NCBI RefSeq assembly: GCF_022539665.2 | Contig: NC_081336.1 | Coordinates: 8,098,778-8,162,777, forward strand | Source of the DNA: Daphnia carinata | Taxonomy: Eukaryota > Arthropoda > Branchiopoda > Diplostraca > Daphniidae | DNA: 64,000 bases | Reading direction: 5' to 3' | Shown here: piece after piece, positions 46,498 through 58,160 of the stretch | Layout: each line of letters starts with the position of its first letter | How positions within the stretch are numbered: position 1 is the first letter of the stretch | The notes under the pieces: generated by a model | Databases searched by the model: none | Seen by the model: only the letters and a program-made list of their open reading frames with translations | What the model was told of the DNA's origin: nothing | Position numbers and translations under genes: made by a program

Positions 46498-49400
46498 ATG
46501 CACGAAAACATTGAAGACTTGACACACCTACAGAAACTAGAAACGAGCACAGGTACGTTATCTGCATGAAACACGACTAAAAACTTTCACCGAAATTGTG
46601 CAGTTGTCGTAAAACATTGTTTGCTTTTAGTCCTACAATGCCTACGATCACGCTACAAACAGAAACAGTTTTATACATGGGCAGGGCCAACTTTAGTAGC
46701 ACTAAATCCTCTAAAGGATGTGCCAGGGCTTTATTCAAAAAGAATGATGGAGTTATTTGCCCACGAATCATTTACTTACAAAACACCGCATGTCTTTGCA
46801 CTTGGCCAGCGTACTTTGAGACACTTGCAATGGGGATTAGGTAAAACACACCAAGCTATTGTTGTCAATGGTGAGAGTGGTGCCGGAAAGGTAATGAAAT
46901 CACTGAAGTATGCTTAATTTGACATTTGTCCTAAAAGCTTTTCATTTGTAGACATGTAATGCACTTTACCTACTGTCCTTCTTTGCTGTGATGGAGACCA
47001 ACAATAACGAAGTACCAAATTCAGATAATATTGAGGTGCTGCTTTGCAGATCTAATCCATTGCTAGAAGCTCTGGGAAATGCTCAAACTCTAAGAAACGA
47101 AAACAGTAGCCGTTTTGGCAAGTTGATTCGATTGGTGTATATCGGCGAAGGTGCTAACACGCAGCTAGTAAGTGCTCACATCGAAACCTACCTGTTGGAG
47201 TCTACCCGGGTTGCTCGACAGGCAGCTGGAGAGAGAAATTTTCACATCTTTTATCAGGTTGAATTACAAACATAAACACTACATGCCAAACAAATTGCTA
47301 ACATTTCATTGATGTTTTAGATGCTTGCTGGCTTACCAGAGAGCACAAAAGCAGAACTGGATCTACAAAATGTTCTGAAATGGTCGATTGCATCCCAAAG
47401 AGATTGTAATGCAATGGATGAAGCTCATTTTCACGCAACAGTGGCAGCTTTGGAGCAATTGAGTCTTGATGACACAACGCAACAGCTGTGGAAAGTTTTG
47501 GCAGCTTTGTTACATTTGGGTAACGTCGAATTCGTAGTCAACAAAGGGGCCAACAGTTGGACGACGGATCAGCAAAATCATTTAGAATCTGCCGCTCGTC
47601 TTCTTGGTCTGAACAGCAACGAACTATTTCAACTGTTTACAGTGCGGCACTTTCAAGCCGGAAGCAAATCACCTGCTGTTGTGCGGCCTTGCAACTCTCA
47701 AAATGAATGTGCAACTCGTCGCGATACGTTAATCAAACTCTTGTACCGTATGACGTTCGACACGGTGCTTGAAAACATAAATCGAAAACTTGAACACGCC
47801 ATAGATTCGGCATTTACTATACCAAAATATCTCTGTAATAACTTATTCCTATTTAGTGCTTTTCATTTTACTACATGTTTTCTGTAACAGGTATTTTGGA
47901 CTTGTACGGCTTTGAGTCGTTCGAATATGGCAATAGTCTGGAGCAGCTTTGCATTAATTATGCTAACGAAAGATTGCAGTACTATTTCACTGTCAACTAT
48001 CTGAAAGAACAACAGCTACATTTAGCTAATGAAGGTAAATAAAATAAGCCAAAACCAGTTATCCATTAAGTTTAATTATACTTTGTTTTAATGGATTAGG
48101 TCTGACAGCAATCGACTTGGACGAGAACGCTTTGGATAAGCAAAATTTAATAAGCTTCCTCGATGGGCCAGTTTCTGTCTTTGGAGTCCTAAACGAAGTA
48201 TAAACTAACGTTTGTAATTATATAGAAGCATACTATAGAATTACTTCCCCACGAGCAGGAGTGTTATCTTAATCGGGGATGCGATGACTCGCAAGTGTGC
48301 ATCAGGATTCAGTCAAGTTTGAATGAAAGAACTAGAGGGATCAAAAGCATGCCGCCGAGCCCGCGTATGCCTCGCTCGTCAAAGATAAAAGCACCGCCCG
48401 TCGAATTTGCCATCGGTCATTATGCTGGGCTCGTATCGTATTCCACTGTCGCAATGTTGGATAAAAATCGCGATTACGTAAAAGCAATTTCGTTTCCATT
48501 TATGTTTACCTATTATTTATGATATTCATTGTTTTGTTTTATAGATTCCTACAGAGATGGTGTCTGTACTCTCCAAAAGCAGGAATTATTTTGTCAAACT
48601 TTTATTGGGGAAGGACGCGTTAATAGTCAATGCAACGCATACGATGAATGGCCGAAGACACACCGTTCTAGCTAAATTCAAAGTAACTAACATAAAAATC
48701 AAACAGTTACTGGAACGGATAACTCCATTACTGCCTTCAAATGACAGAATTCCTTGGACAACTTGATGAGGATTCTTAATGTCTGTGATGTTCATTACAT
48801 CCGTTGCATCCGGCCATCACTGAGCGCTCCCTATTATACCTCGTCGCCTAGTCAACGATGGGACGAGGATTACGTCGATGCTCAGTTAAATGCTTGTGGT
48901 GTTATTGATACGATTAAAGTATCGTCCTTCGGCTTTCCAATCAGGTGGGTTTAATTTCTACCATTAAAGACTCGATTTAGAGATAATCGTGGATTATTTT
49001 CAACTTCTAGAATGAGTCACGAGGAATTTGCCACTCGTTATAAATATCTATCTACCAAACGACCAAAGGAATCTTTCGAAGCCATTGAGATATGCCGTGA
49101 AATTACAGGATCTTATATACAGTTGGCCAATGAAATACGCGTAGGAAAATCTCAAATGTATGCCACGGAGAAAGGGATTGAGCTGACCGAACGATGGAAG
49201 TTTCGCATTCGTCATCAGGCGGCCATCGTAGTACAGCGCTGGTGGCGTGAAAAACTGCGTAGACAAAAAGCTGCCGTGACACTGCAAAATTGGTGGCGAA
49301 CAGTCGTTCGGACGCGTGCAGTAAATAGAGTGAAGCGTTGGTGGAAGAGGAAGCGTTCCACTGCCCAAATCCTTTCCAAAGTCCGCCAGATATGTGTATC

Positions 49401-49853
49401 CGTCCGCATCCTTCAACGAACCGTCCGTCGCTGGCTAACCCATGTTAGAGCTATCAGGCAAAAAAGTGCTCAAATTTCTTTGCCTTCTACAGAATCTGTC
49501 GCTCAAGTTGTTGCAGATGAAAGTTGTGACCACGATGTTAAGTTACAAGTCAGCCCCAAGTGGGCAGAAAACAATAATTGTGCCAAATTGACCCAATCGC
49601 CGAATCTAATCTCCTTACAACTTTCCCGCACCAGTTTCTTTTACAACGTTGGAGTCATCTCGATACGACGGCCTCCGACGGTATGCTAACGTTTAAATCT
49701 TTAATTCTCTATTAATTATTCGCTAATTTTCTTGATTTTTTTTTAAAAAAAAAGGTCCGAGCTCGTTTTATTACCCGGAAAACGTGCCTTCCATTTTCTT
49801 TCATTCCGCCTAGATCACAACTGCCTTCCGGACTTACCGACGCCTACTTATAA
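46498..49853 (+). CDS. MYO19: Unconventional myosin XIX
   Basis: Actin motor of the mitochondrial outer membrane. Exons 46498-46552, 46631-46890, 46952-47257, 47321-47834, 47891-48034, 48100-48197, 48259-48477, 48545-48682, 48748-48944, 49011-49680 and 49755-49853 give 899 residues (human about 970). Seen: P-loop GESGAGKT spanning exons 2-3, switch 1 NENSSRFGK, switch 2 [27 protein letters not shown] and the converter start FGFPIRM. Then come IQ-type helices ([20 protein letters not shown] and two further repeats) and a basic tail ending [17 protein letters not shown]. The tail matches the mitochondrial-targeting end of MYO19 rather than other myosins. The exon 7 acceptor was placed at CGAGCAG|GAG because it recreates LNEECYLNR as in the human protein and gives a normal 61-base intron. 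Converges with SUDS3 (248 bases between stops). Confidence 0.92.
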
Positions 49854-50100
49854 AATGCATGTATAAAAATAATTATTCCGTTTAATCACAACACATCGAA
49901 GGGACCACAAAACGCCCTAGTCTTAATATGGTGTAGGACGAGTGAATGAAAATAAATTATGAATACGAGCTGGTTGTCATCGTCGGAATCTACCGAAGAA
50001 ACGGAACACTGTCTATTCGTAAGGAAGAAATTATGTCACGATTAACAATTCACATACGTACGCGCGGAAAACAAATAATCGACGATAATTCTTAATTGTT

Positions 50101-51706
50101 TCATGGAGCTTTACGGCCGAGTGTGTATTTACCTCGGCAAAGCTGCCAAATGGAAATTTTGACTTTGCCGCCGTCAGCTGGGCGACGCACCCAAACCTAA
50201 GGAACAAGATAAACATAAGAAGTTAGTTAAATCTGTGAAGAATGAAAAACTAAATGGAAACATTTTTACCGCCTCGGTGCCGATTGCGGAAATAACTCCT
50301 GCAAAGCGGGCCTTCTTTCCCTCCACTTGGACTGTCTGCCCCCGATGATACCTGTTAAAAAATAACGGGTTTATTGAATTAGGAAACTAGAAGAACAGCA
50401 ATGGAGCGAGTTACCATCGTTTTTCATAAAACAGTTTGCCATCTTCTACTCGAGCTTCAAATGTCGCTTGGGTCTCTCCACTATTCCAACCAGAATAACC
50501 GTAAGACTGGCCTTGGACTGGGGATCTATTTGAAACTATTAAGTTATACAGTTTTCAAAGTAGATGGTCAGTTCGATTACCTGGATGGTGACTGGTCTGA
50601 CTGTCTTGCTGGGGAACTGTAGTTGCTCCGGCGATTCTGGATGCCATTATTGGAACCTCGAATAGCCGACGGACCAGTGCCTCCCGAGGGTTTAGTTGGC
50701 GGAGGGCCAGATGCCCCACGTTCAATAGCTCTTAAATCATCAACAACATCGTTCTCATCAAGCAGGTAAGCCAGCTGAGCTGGGGCCATTTTTCTTCTTT
50801 TGTCAGAAGAGCCTGTTGAGGAGTTGACGTTGATGGGATCATTGGGACGACGGCGCAGTTTTCTTGTTGTTGGTGCTTTAATCTGCGTTTGGGATCGATA
50901 AAAAATCAAATTGGAAATATCATCACGAGTCAAAAACTTACCTCCATGGAATCTCCAGTGAGTTCTATAGTAACACGTTCGGTTTCCACGTGGCGTTTCT
51001 TCTCTTCCAACTCAGAAATGAGATTTTCTTGTAATTCGATCTTTTTCTCCTCTAGTTCTCTTGAAGCTGATTGCTTTTCGTTGATATATTCTTCTTCTGC
51101 TCGTTGCATTTCATAGTCCTTCCATACTTCATTTAGTAGTAGTCTATATTTTTATCCAAAAGATTGAGTAATCATTACAGAAGTGATGTGTACTTAGTGG
51201 ATCATTTACCTATCTTTGTAGACAGTCTCTAGCTTTTTCAGTTTTCTTTGGTAATCAGGATGAAGTCCTTGTTCTAGCTGTTCCAATTGTTGTTTTAAAT
51301 AGGCCAACTTGTCCCGATAGATCCTACAAATGCAAGGGAATAATAGCAAGTCTTCATTAGAACAAGTAAACTGAAAACCTACTGTTCTCGCATTTCAGTG
51401 TATTCATCTTCCTTTTTCTGCTGATCTGTTTCACTGGCATCTTCTGTATCTAAAATCATAAACATGGCCTACATTATGAAGAAATAATAAAGGAAACAGA
51501 GGTTTGGACTCACCTTCATCACTTGGTGGTTGCTGTTGTGCTCTCTCTCCTTGTCTGATAAGAGCCAAATCTTCTTCTATACCTCTAACATTTGAATTTG
51601 AAAACTGTGCAGCACTGATTTCTTCAACGAGACTTGGAGCTGTGCGACTGTAGGGGAAACTGGACGATCCCCGAGATGGAGACCCCACGTAAGCCATTTC
51701 GCCCAT
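50101..51706 (-). CDS. SUDS3: Sin3 corepressor complex component SDS3 (SUDS3)
   Basis: Scaffold subunit of the Sin3-histone deacetylase corepressor. Exons in order 51706-51514, 51449-51383, 51323-51210, 51143-50942, 50882-50581, 50525-50415, 50351-50270 and 50196-50101 give 388 residues, longer than human SUDS3 (328). A Ser/Gln-rich N-terminus is followed by a long coiled coil (about residues 90-190; YRDKLAYLKQQLEQLEQGL, RELEEKKIELQENL). Then come ELTGDSME, the highly conserved TRKLRRRPNDP, KMAPAQLAYLLDENDVVDDL, and the C-terminal capping domain with EDGKLFYEKRWYHRGQ and VRRPADGGKVKISIWQLCRG. The C-terminus GRKAP is encoded directly after the last intron. Head-to-head with USP30, 512 bases between start codons. 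Confidence 0.92.
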
Positions 51707-52218
51707 AACAGTCTTTAGTCCTCACTATGAAACAAACGTCTTCTTTGTTGATCGTTCAACAAGACCTGTGATTTCTACAGCTCACGAAAACCACCGTACA
51801 CAATATCTTCAGACGGTAAATTCTTTTTCCCTGATAAAATAGGAAAACTGTGTCTTTGCCTAAACTTACAACGGGGTGCAGGATATGAATGTATACATAC
51901 GCGCTAAATTTTCACAGCTGTGCTTTTTCTGGCTTTACGACTACAAACTTTCAAAATCGTATCGAAACATTAGCTATCGATATTTAGTATCGTTGAAATA
52001 GGTAGGCGATTTATTGATTGTCAGACTTTATTTACGATTTATTCATGTGTTGCTAATCATGCACGTTGCCTTTGTTAACTTTTCCGATTAAGTATATTGT
52101 AACGTTTTCTAATATTTTAAGTGCTCATGATTATATCTCTCTGTGGAAATAACTGCCCGTAGTCACTTTGTAGAAACCGATGGCACACGTGCTGATATAA
52201 AATGTCTTCATTCCGGAA
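51707..52218. promoter_or_regulatory. Shared promoter region of SUDS3 and USP30
   Basis: 512 bases between two divergent start codons, no TATA box near either start at the usual distance. Both 5' leaders and promoters must fit here, so a bidirectional promoter is likely. Confidence 0.55.
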
Positions 52219-53553
52219 ATGTTAAAATCAGTTTTAAAACATTATTGGTTTACTGGGGCGGCTACAGTAGCAGTGGTTGCATCAGCGGCATATTTTGTTG
52301 CCGCAGGAGAGCCAGATGATGGGAAATCCCAGACAATTCCGAAGAACAAATCAAAAAACAAATTGTCAGGTCTAATAAATGAAGGAAATACCTGCTTTAT
52401 CAATGCCACCTTGCAGGCGTTGGCATCATGTCCCATCTTCTTTAACTGGATCAATTCTGTCTTGACAAAAAAGACATCAGATGTTACTGAACATTATCTC
52501 AGAACCACCTGCAGTCTTAACTTGACAATGGCTGGTAAGTTAGCTTTTTTCCATTTTAGTACCCAAAATCATTTCAATTTATTTTTTAGTTATAAACAAT
52601 CAGCACCCAACTATTGATGCCCATCCCTATAATACAAGACAGCTCATTCAGTCATTGGAGAAACATGGATGGAACCTAAAGTCAGAAGAACAAGATGCAC
52701 ATGAGTTTTTCAACATGTTATCCACTACTATAGAAGAAGAAATTAACAAGAACAATAAAACTACTAAAGGCATATCGATTGATGAACAAGCAACTACCAG
52801 TGTTTGTCAACCAAACTCTTCCTCACCATTTAGAGGCTATTTGGCTAGTCAGCTTTGCTGTTTATCATGTGGCCACAAAGTAAGAACTTTATAGAATTTG
52901 TTATCATGCAACTAACTTAACGAATGTTTCAATCTAGTCTGTCCGTTACGATGCATTCGAATGTTTGTCAATTCCGTTGCCAAAGTTAGATATGCGAAAC
53001 GCTTTCACAATGCTTAATGTGGAAGGTTTGTTAAAACAGTTTCTGGCTGCAGAAACTGTGGGTGAAGTACAATGTGATAGCTGTTCGTTGAAGAACGGAA
53101 AGAGCGTATTCCTGAAGCAGCTTAGCCTCGGCAAGGTATGACTCACTTTAAAATGCTGACATTCTAAAAGAAATTTAAAAAGAAATCTTGTATCTATTGA
53201 AATATAAGCTCCCTCAATGTCTATGTCTACACATTCAGCGTTGCGACTGGACCATTACAGGCCAATTGACAAAACGTCAAGATTTAGTCAAATTTAATGA
53301 AGAATTAAATGTTGGTAAATTTGTTTACACCAATCGAATTTCCGGAAACTTCAAACCCGTTACCTACCGATTACGGGCCGTTGTGGAACACCTGGGAATG
53401 GCCGATTCTGGTCATTTTGTAACCTTTAGGCGTAATATCGTCGATGGCCGCACAAGGTGGTTCTACACCTCCGACACGTTCACAAGGACGGCCACATTCG
53501 ATGAAGTTCTCAAGTCAAGCCCCTATATGCTATTTTATGAGAGGTGTACATAG
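52219..53553 (+). CDS. USP30: Ubiquitin-specific protease 30
   Basis: Deubiquitinase of the mitochondrial outer membrane that opposes Parkin-driven mitophagy. Exons 52219-52534, 52590-52879, 52938-53135 and 53209-53553 encode 382 residues; the human protein is 517. A single N-terminal membrane segment (ATVAVVASAAYFVAAG) precedes the Cys box LINEGNTCFINATLQAL. EEQDAHEFFNML and two CxxC pairs (LCCLSCGHK, CDSCSLK) form the finger region. The His box is ADSGHFVTFRR. The third catalytic residue is Ser (WFYTSD), where most USPs have Asn or Asp; a Cys-His-Ser triad is the known mark of USP30 and makes the call firm. The catalytic domain is compact, with shorter insertions than in vertebrates. Confidence 0.92.
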
Positions 53554-53861
53554 GTATCGTCTTAATACATTATTTGTATTGGTAATTCACGAAATTTTTT
53601 TAGGTTAATAAGAAAATGCAAATTATTTTGATCAGCGAAATTTATTGAAGACTTTGTTTGGATGGAAAAGCAAAGAGACAAGAAAAAGGTTTAGAAAGGA
53701 ATGAAATGTTAAAAGCTGTTTGGTATATATTCGTTTTTTAATCAAACTTTTCGTTAGCTCATGTTCATGATTTCGCTGTGAGAACAGTGTTTGGAGAAAT
53801 TTCTCGTGATTCAGGTTCTTCTAGGTATCCATCAATGATAGTCATGTTTAATTGCAGTGGT

Positions 53862-54192
53862 TCATTTGACGTTTGGTACGCTTGGTATTCCTTTTTTTTT
53901 CTTATTTCTCCTGACCTTTTTTGCCTCCATTAACAGAATGTTGTAGGCGTCCACTACCAACTTGAATTTCTTTTCGTGCCATTTTTTTACCTCGTCGGAT
54001 GCACCGCTATGCCGATCGGGGCGATGCTCTAAGGTTTTTCTCATATAACCCTTCTCTGATTTCTCTGACAGTTGCATCGTTACGAACACCCAAGACCTTG
54101 TTTAGAAATTCTTTTGGATTTGGAGGCTTAGGCGATTGGTCAGCGTTCGGCTTTTGACGGTCATCATCTGCGTTTGACCTTTTGTTTTTCAT
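53862..54192 (-). pseudogene. Small J-domain (DnaJ) protein gene with a frameshift
   Basis: From the ATG at 54192 the frame reads a basic N-terminus, then the J-domain start KEFLNKVLGVRNDATVREIREG. At about 54045-54060 the reading must shift by one base to continue with YMRKTLEHRPDRH and KKFKLVVDAYNILL, helices II-III of the J domain. Either frame alone ends or begins out of context. The canonical HPD tripeptide needed to stimulate Hsp70 reads RPD (HRPDRH), so even a frame-corrected protein would probably be inactive. A basic tail follows and the gene stops at 53862, tail to tail with USP30. A sequencing error cannot be excluded, but the altered HPD argues for real decay or a J-like protein. 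Confidence 0.55.
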
Positions 54193-54871
54193 AGAACGGA
54201 AGAGTTTAAGGAAGGCTTTCTTGCAAGATTTGAAAAAAAGATTTAACAAATCCCATTATTCGGTTTTTGTTGAAGGTGGTTATTACTTCAATTTGTACGA
54301 TAACATCATCATGTAGAATTATCAGTGACTTCATCAATTGGCAAACAAGTATAGCGTATTTTTGTCTTTCACATCGACCATATTTGCACACAAAAAATGG
54401 CGAATGGTAGGGGTTTCGAGTATTGAAATGGTTTCCCACATTGTTCACTTAGAATTGAACCCTTCAGCTTTTAAAGACCTACCAGGAACAAGATTTAAAG
54501 TTTCAGGTAATAGTATCTCAGATGTTCCATTTATATGTGAAATTGAGACTAATCTTAGATGCAAATGATTTAATGAATGTCATTTAAACTATTCAGAATG
54601 GTAGGCGATGTTGTATAATATGGCAACAGCGGATCTCTAGCAGACCACTACACCCATAATGTGGGAAAGCTTTGTCAGTCTCTAAAAAACAACACTTTCC
54701 GATTCCAACCATTTTTAGGAACGTTTTCCCGCCGCAACTTTAGCTCTACATTTTTGGCGCGCTAATTACACGAAATTTATTCTTATCTGTTAGATATTCT
54801 CGTCATACCGTTGATAGTCGCAGCTCGCAGAGCAGTTGCACGTGTATCGTAACAGTTCCCTCAAGTATATC
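54193..54871. other. Promoter and leader region of NSRP1
   Basis: No exon supported. GTTTTCCCGCCGCAA (near 54723) and TTTGGCGCGC (near 54753) resemble E2F-type sites about 130 bases upstream of the NSRP1 start codon. Confidence 0.4.
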
Positions 54872-56529
54872 ATGGATCCCAACAATAAGAAGTATGAAAC
54901 TCAATATTTCGCTCTCCTGATTAACCGACGTAGCATTTTTTTCCCTTTAAAACACCCTGATATACTTTGTTTAATGCAGTGTCAATGAGTGAACTTTTTC
55001 CTATGCGAATAACTTGAGAAATTAAAATCGCTCATGCTGTTTCTGAGAGGGAGCATGGTTTTTGTGCAACAAAAGATTTTGTTGCAGTAGATCTTACATG
55101 TTTACACAGTCAAAGTCGTAGTTAATTAATTTTGTTGAACCTGTTATTTTAGATATGGTTTGATTATTCCATCCAAAAATAAGGGAATAAAATCTTCCTT
55201 TTTGTCGAACGTAAATGAGTTGAAAAGACCTGGCAAAGTCTTTGAAGGTGCTGGTAGCTCAAGTGAGGACAATCTTGAAGAAGATGAGGACGAGGGAAGC
55301 AAAGTCTTGGACTGGAGAAGTCGTGCAGTTGCTGTAAGTTTATTCAATTTATTTTGCATAAAAAACATGGTATTTAAACCAAAACGGAATTTTTGTTTTC
55401 ATCAGAAAGCGGCAGAAAAGAGCATGCAGCGAAATCAAGCCAGACAAGTAGCACTCAAAGCACTAGCAGAGGATCCTACTGTGTATCAATATGACGAGGT
55501 ATATGATGAAATGCAGCAGAAAAGAGAAGAAAGCAAACCACCAAAGGAAGAAAGAAAGGTAAATATTATTTATGTTTAAACTTGAAAATGGTACCTTTAA
55601 TCAGCCCACATTTAACTTCATTTCTCTATAGCCGAAGTACATCGCCAATCTCTTGAAGACAGCTGAATTACGCAAGGTAGAACTAGAAAGAAGAGTAGAG
55701 CGAAAGGTACAAAAGGAGAGAGAAACAGAGGGCGACATGTTCAACGATAAAGAAGCTTTCGTAACGCCTGCTTATCGAGCCAAATTAGCTGAGCTGAAGA
55801 AATTGGAAGAAGAAGAAAGATTACGTGAACTCAGTGAAGGTAAATGTCGCATGCATACACACTGTGTTTAGAATTAATCTTATTATTTCAGTATGACATA
55901 TTTTCTTTTCTCGAATTATAGCTAATTTAGACGTGACCAAACAGCGGGATCTCAGTGGCTTTTACCGCCATCTATACAAACAGACTTTCTCAGAAGACCA
56001 GCCCAAGAAAATCGAGAAACCGGAAGAACCCGTAACATTCAAGAAAGAACCCGTCGAATCGGATTCAAAGGCTCGGCGCCAGTACCGTTCACGAAGGGAA
56101 GAGGAAGAAGAAGAAGTACCTTCACCCGAACAGGGGACGGAACAAGTTGAACCAGAAACATCCGATGACGAGAAAATACCCGACAATAAATCTCACATAG
56201 ACCGCAGACCTGCTGCGTCCGCTTCTCTGCTTTCGGCCGCTGCCACTGACCGCGCCGCCGCAGCTGATCGCGCTGCGGAGAAAACCGCTTCGTCCGATGC
56301 GATGGCAGAACCTATTGTCTCTTCCCACCATTCAAACATTAAAGAGGAGGAAGACTCTGAATCGGATAATGACAGTGAAAAACGTTCGAGCCATTCACCG
56401 CCCCCCGAAGAGGTCACCGCCCCACCGAAAATCAAAATAGACATATGGAAAAAGCGCACCACCGGCCAGCTGCTTGAAGAGGCCATTCAACGATACTTGG
56501 CAAGGAAGGAAGCCAGAGAAATGGATTAA
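54872..56529 (+). CDS. NSRP1: Nuclear speckle splicing regulatory protein 1 (CCDC55)
   Basis: Nuclear speckle protein that affects splice-site choice. Exons 54872-54891, 55153-55333, 55406-55558, 55632-55839 and 55922-56529 give 389 residues. The first exon encodes only MDPNNKK. The family core is clear: KYGLIIPSKNKG, SMQRNQARQVALKALAEDPTVYQYDEVYDEM, KPKYIANLLKTAELRKVELE, ERETEGDMFNDKEAFVTPAYR and the coiled coil that follows, then DVTKQRDLSGFYRHLY. An acidic, Ser-rich region with an Ala-rich patch (AATDRAAAADRAAEK) leads to the conserved C-terminus DIWKKRTTGQLLEEAIQRYL. The end is 165 bases from the stop of the next gene, tail to tail. Confidence 0.92.
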
Positions 56530-56693
56530 TTGTCCAGTGCAATTTTTCATTTCTTTATTTCATACATATAACGGCTATTTACAAATAACGTTTTGTTACT
56601 TCTGTACAAGAAAATACCGACCAACAAACACAAGCGGAGCTCAAGTTTCTTGAACTCAATACGTAAACAAGTAATAATTATTTATTTTGTATA

Positions 56694-58160
56694 TCAATCC
56701 TCCATAGTGAGGTAACGTAGGATGGACGGTGGAAGTCCCATCTGCTGAAGTTCTCTGGCCCAGCTCTTGGCCGGCGACGAATGCCGACGTATAACCGTCC
56801 AGGCGGCGTAGCGTAACGGTTGCGGCTGTCTCCAGTAGGGCGATAGGAGGGACTTGAGCTGGACGAAAACAGGACCGAGGACGCGGATGCAGCGTCCGTG
56901 ACGGAGCATGGAGCGCAGAACGAGAGCCTTGAAGGCTTCCGGCCGGCTGCCCATGGTGCGACCGAGTAAATCGGCTGTGATTGTCGCCCCAGTAACGCAT
57001 CGACATCTCACAATGGCCTGCAAGAAAGAACCAAACGGGCTGTCGCCCCCGGTTGCGTTGCGGTGCCAAACATCCGCCCCGCGGTTAAGCAGCAAACGCG
57101 TTAAATCGGAGGCTCCATCCAGGGCTGCCACGGAATGCGACAATAAAGTTTGTTGGCCGTTGTCTTCCGCGTCGATTAGAGCGCCATGATCCAGCAGGTG
57201 GGACGCAATTTCATGGGCCAACCGGAAGCATCCTTTTCTTAATAGAATTTTGACGTAAGAAAGAGCTGTTTCGCCCCTCTCGTCCGTCACATTGACGTCA
57301 ATCCCACTGCGCAGGATATCATCGATCCGAGCGACTAGTATAATAGCCGCCCGCTGTTCGTCTGCATGTCGGTCAGCGGCTTCTGTTTGTAGCAAGAAAG
57401 AGGACAAGCATTGATGAGTTTGATGACTCGACGGAAATATGTGGACAACATCAAAGGCCAAAAGATAGGAAGATAGTGAGGTCAATGACTCGACAAATCG
57501 ATACAGCCTGCATTGTAGGGCAAAATCCCTAACACTACTGCAAAAAGATATGTGTGGACAACAGTTTGCTCTCTGTGTGTCAGCGAGATGTTGGTTGAAA
57601 AGACCCAGTTCATTCAACTCTGTGTGTGTGTGTGTGTGTTCGAATCTAATGACTGTAAATGACGATGACCCGAGCCCGATCGGGGGGTTCTTTTTCCATT
57701 CTCCACAGCGAACAAGAGAAGGTATTAATTGCTCGATTTTTTTACCGTTTAACAACAGGCCACTAGTAGATTTTGTTATGTTTTTTTTGTAGAGGGTGAG
57801 AAGCAAGTAATTTACCAAGAAGAGCTGCGTGTAAAGCCGAGAGATTATTGGTGCTACTAGAACTGCCCGTCTGCGATTTGGTTCGATTCCTGGAACATTC
57901 GGGCGGGCACGGCAGCAAACAGCAACACGAATGTAATTCTCCAGCTGAAATGACGGCGTCATCGGTCGATGCACTACCATCACCGTCTGATGCACCGATG
58001 GGTTTAGTAGCCGTGCTCGATTCCAACGCCAACACCAATTGAAGCTTTTCCAAAGTGGCGTATCGATCACCGTCTCTATTTCAAGAAATGAAAAACGACG
58101 TTAATTATATTCTCCGCCGGATTAAGAAAACCGGTTCAATGTGAACCGGAAAGAGGTCAT
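56694..58160 (-). CDS. Ankyrin repeat and SOCS-box-like protein
   Basis: Probably a substrate adaptor of a Cullin-5/Elongin ubiquitin ligase. The last exon is open from about 57568 to the stop at 56694. It contains ankyrin-type repeats (DDILRSGIDVNVTDERGETA, ASHLLDHGALIDAEDNGQQT, LTRLLLNRGADVW) and a C-terminal SOCS-box-like stretch (QPLRYAAWTVIRRH, LPPSILRYL). An exon at 58075-57816 adds RYATLEKLQLVLALESS and NLSALHAALL. A possible first exon is 58160-58132 (MTSFRFTLNR, GTTTTC donor). With an acceptor at 57569/57568 these join in frame to 387 residues, but the two 5' splice choices are weakly supported. A (TG)n run in the second intron (near 57620-57640) fits non-coding sequence. Which ASB subfamily it belongs to cannot be told. 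Confidence 0.6.

Noticed and set aside
48198-48258. A 28-base intron in MYO19
   Set aside because: Using the later acceptor at 48257-48258 gives a normal 61-base intron and restores the conserved LNEEC join.
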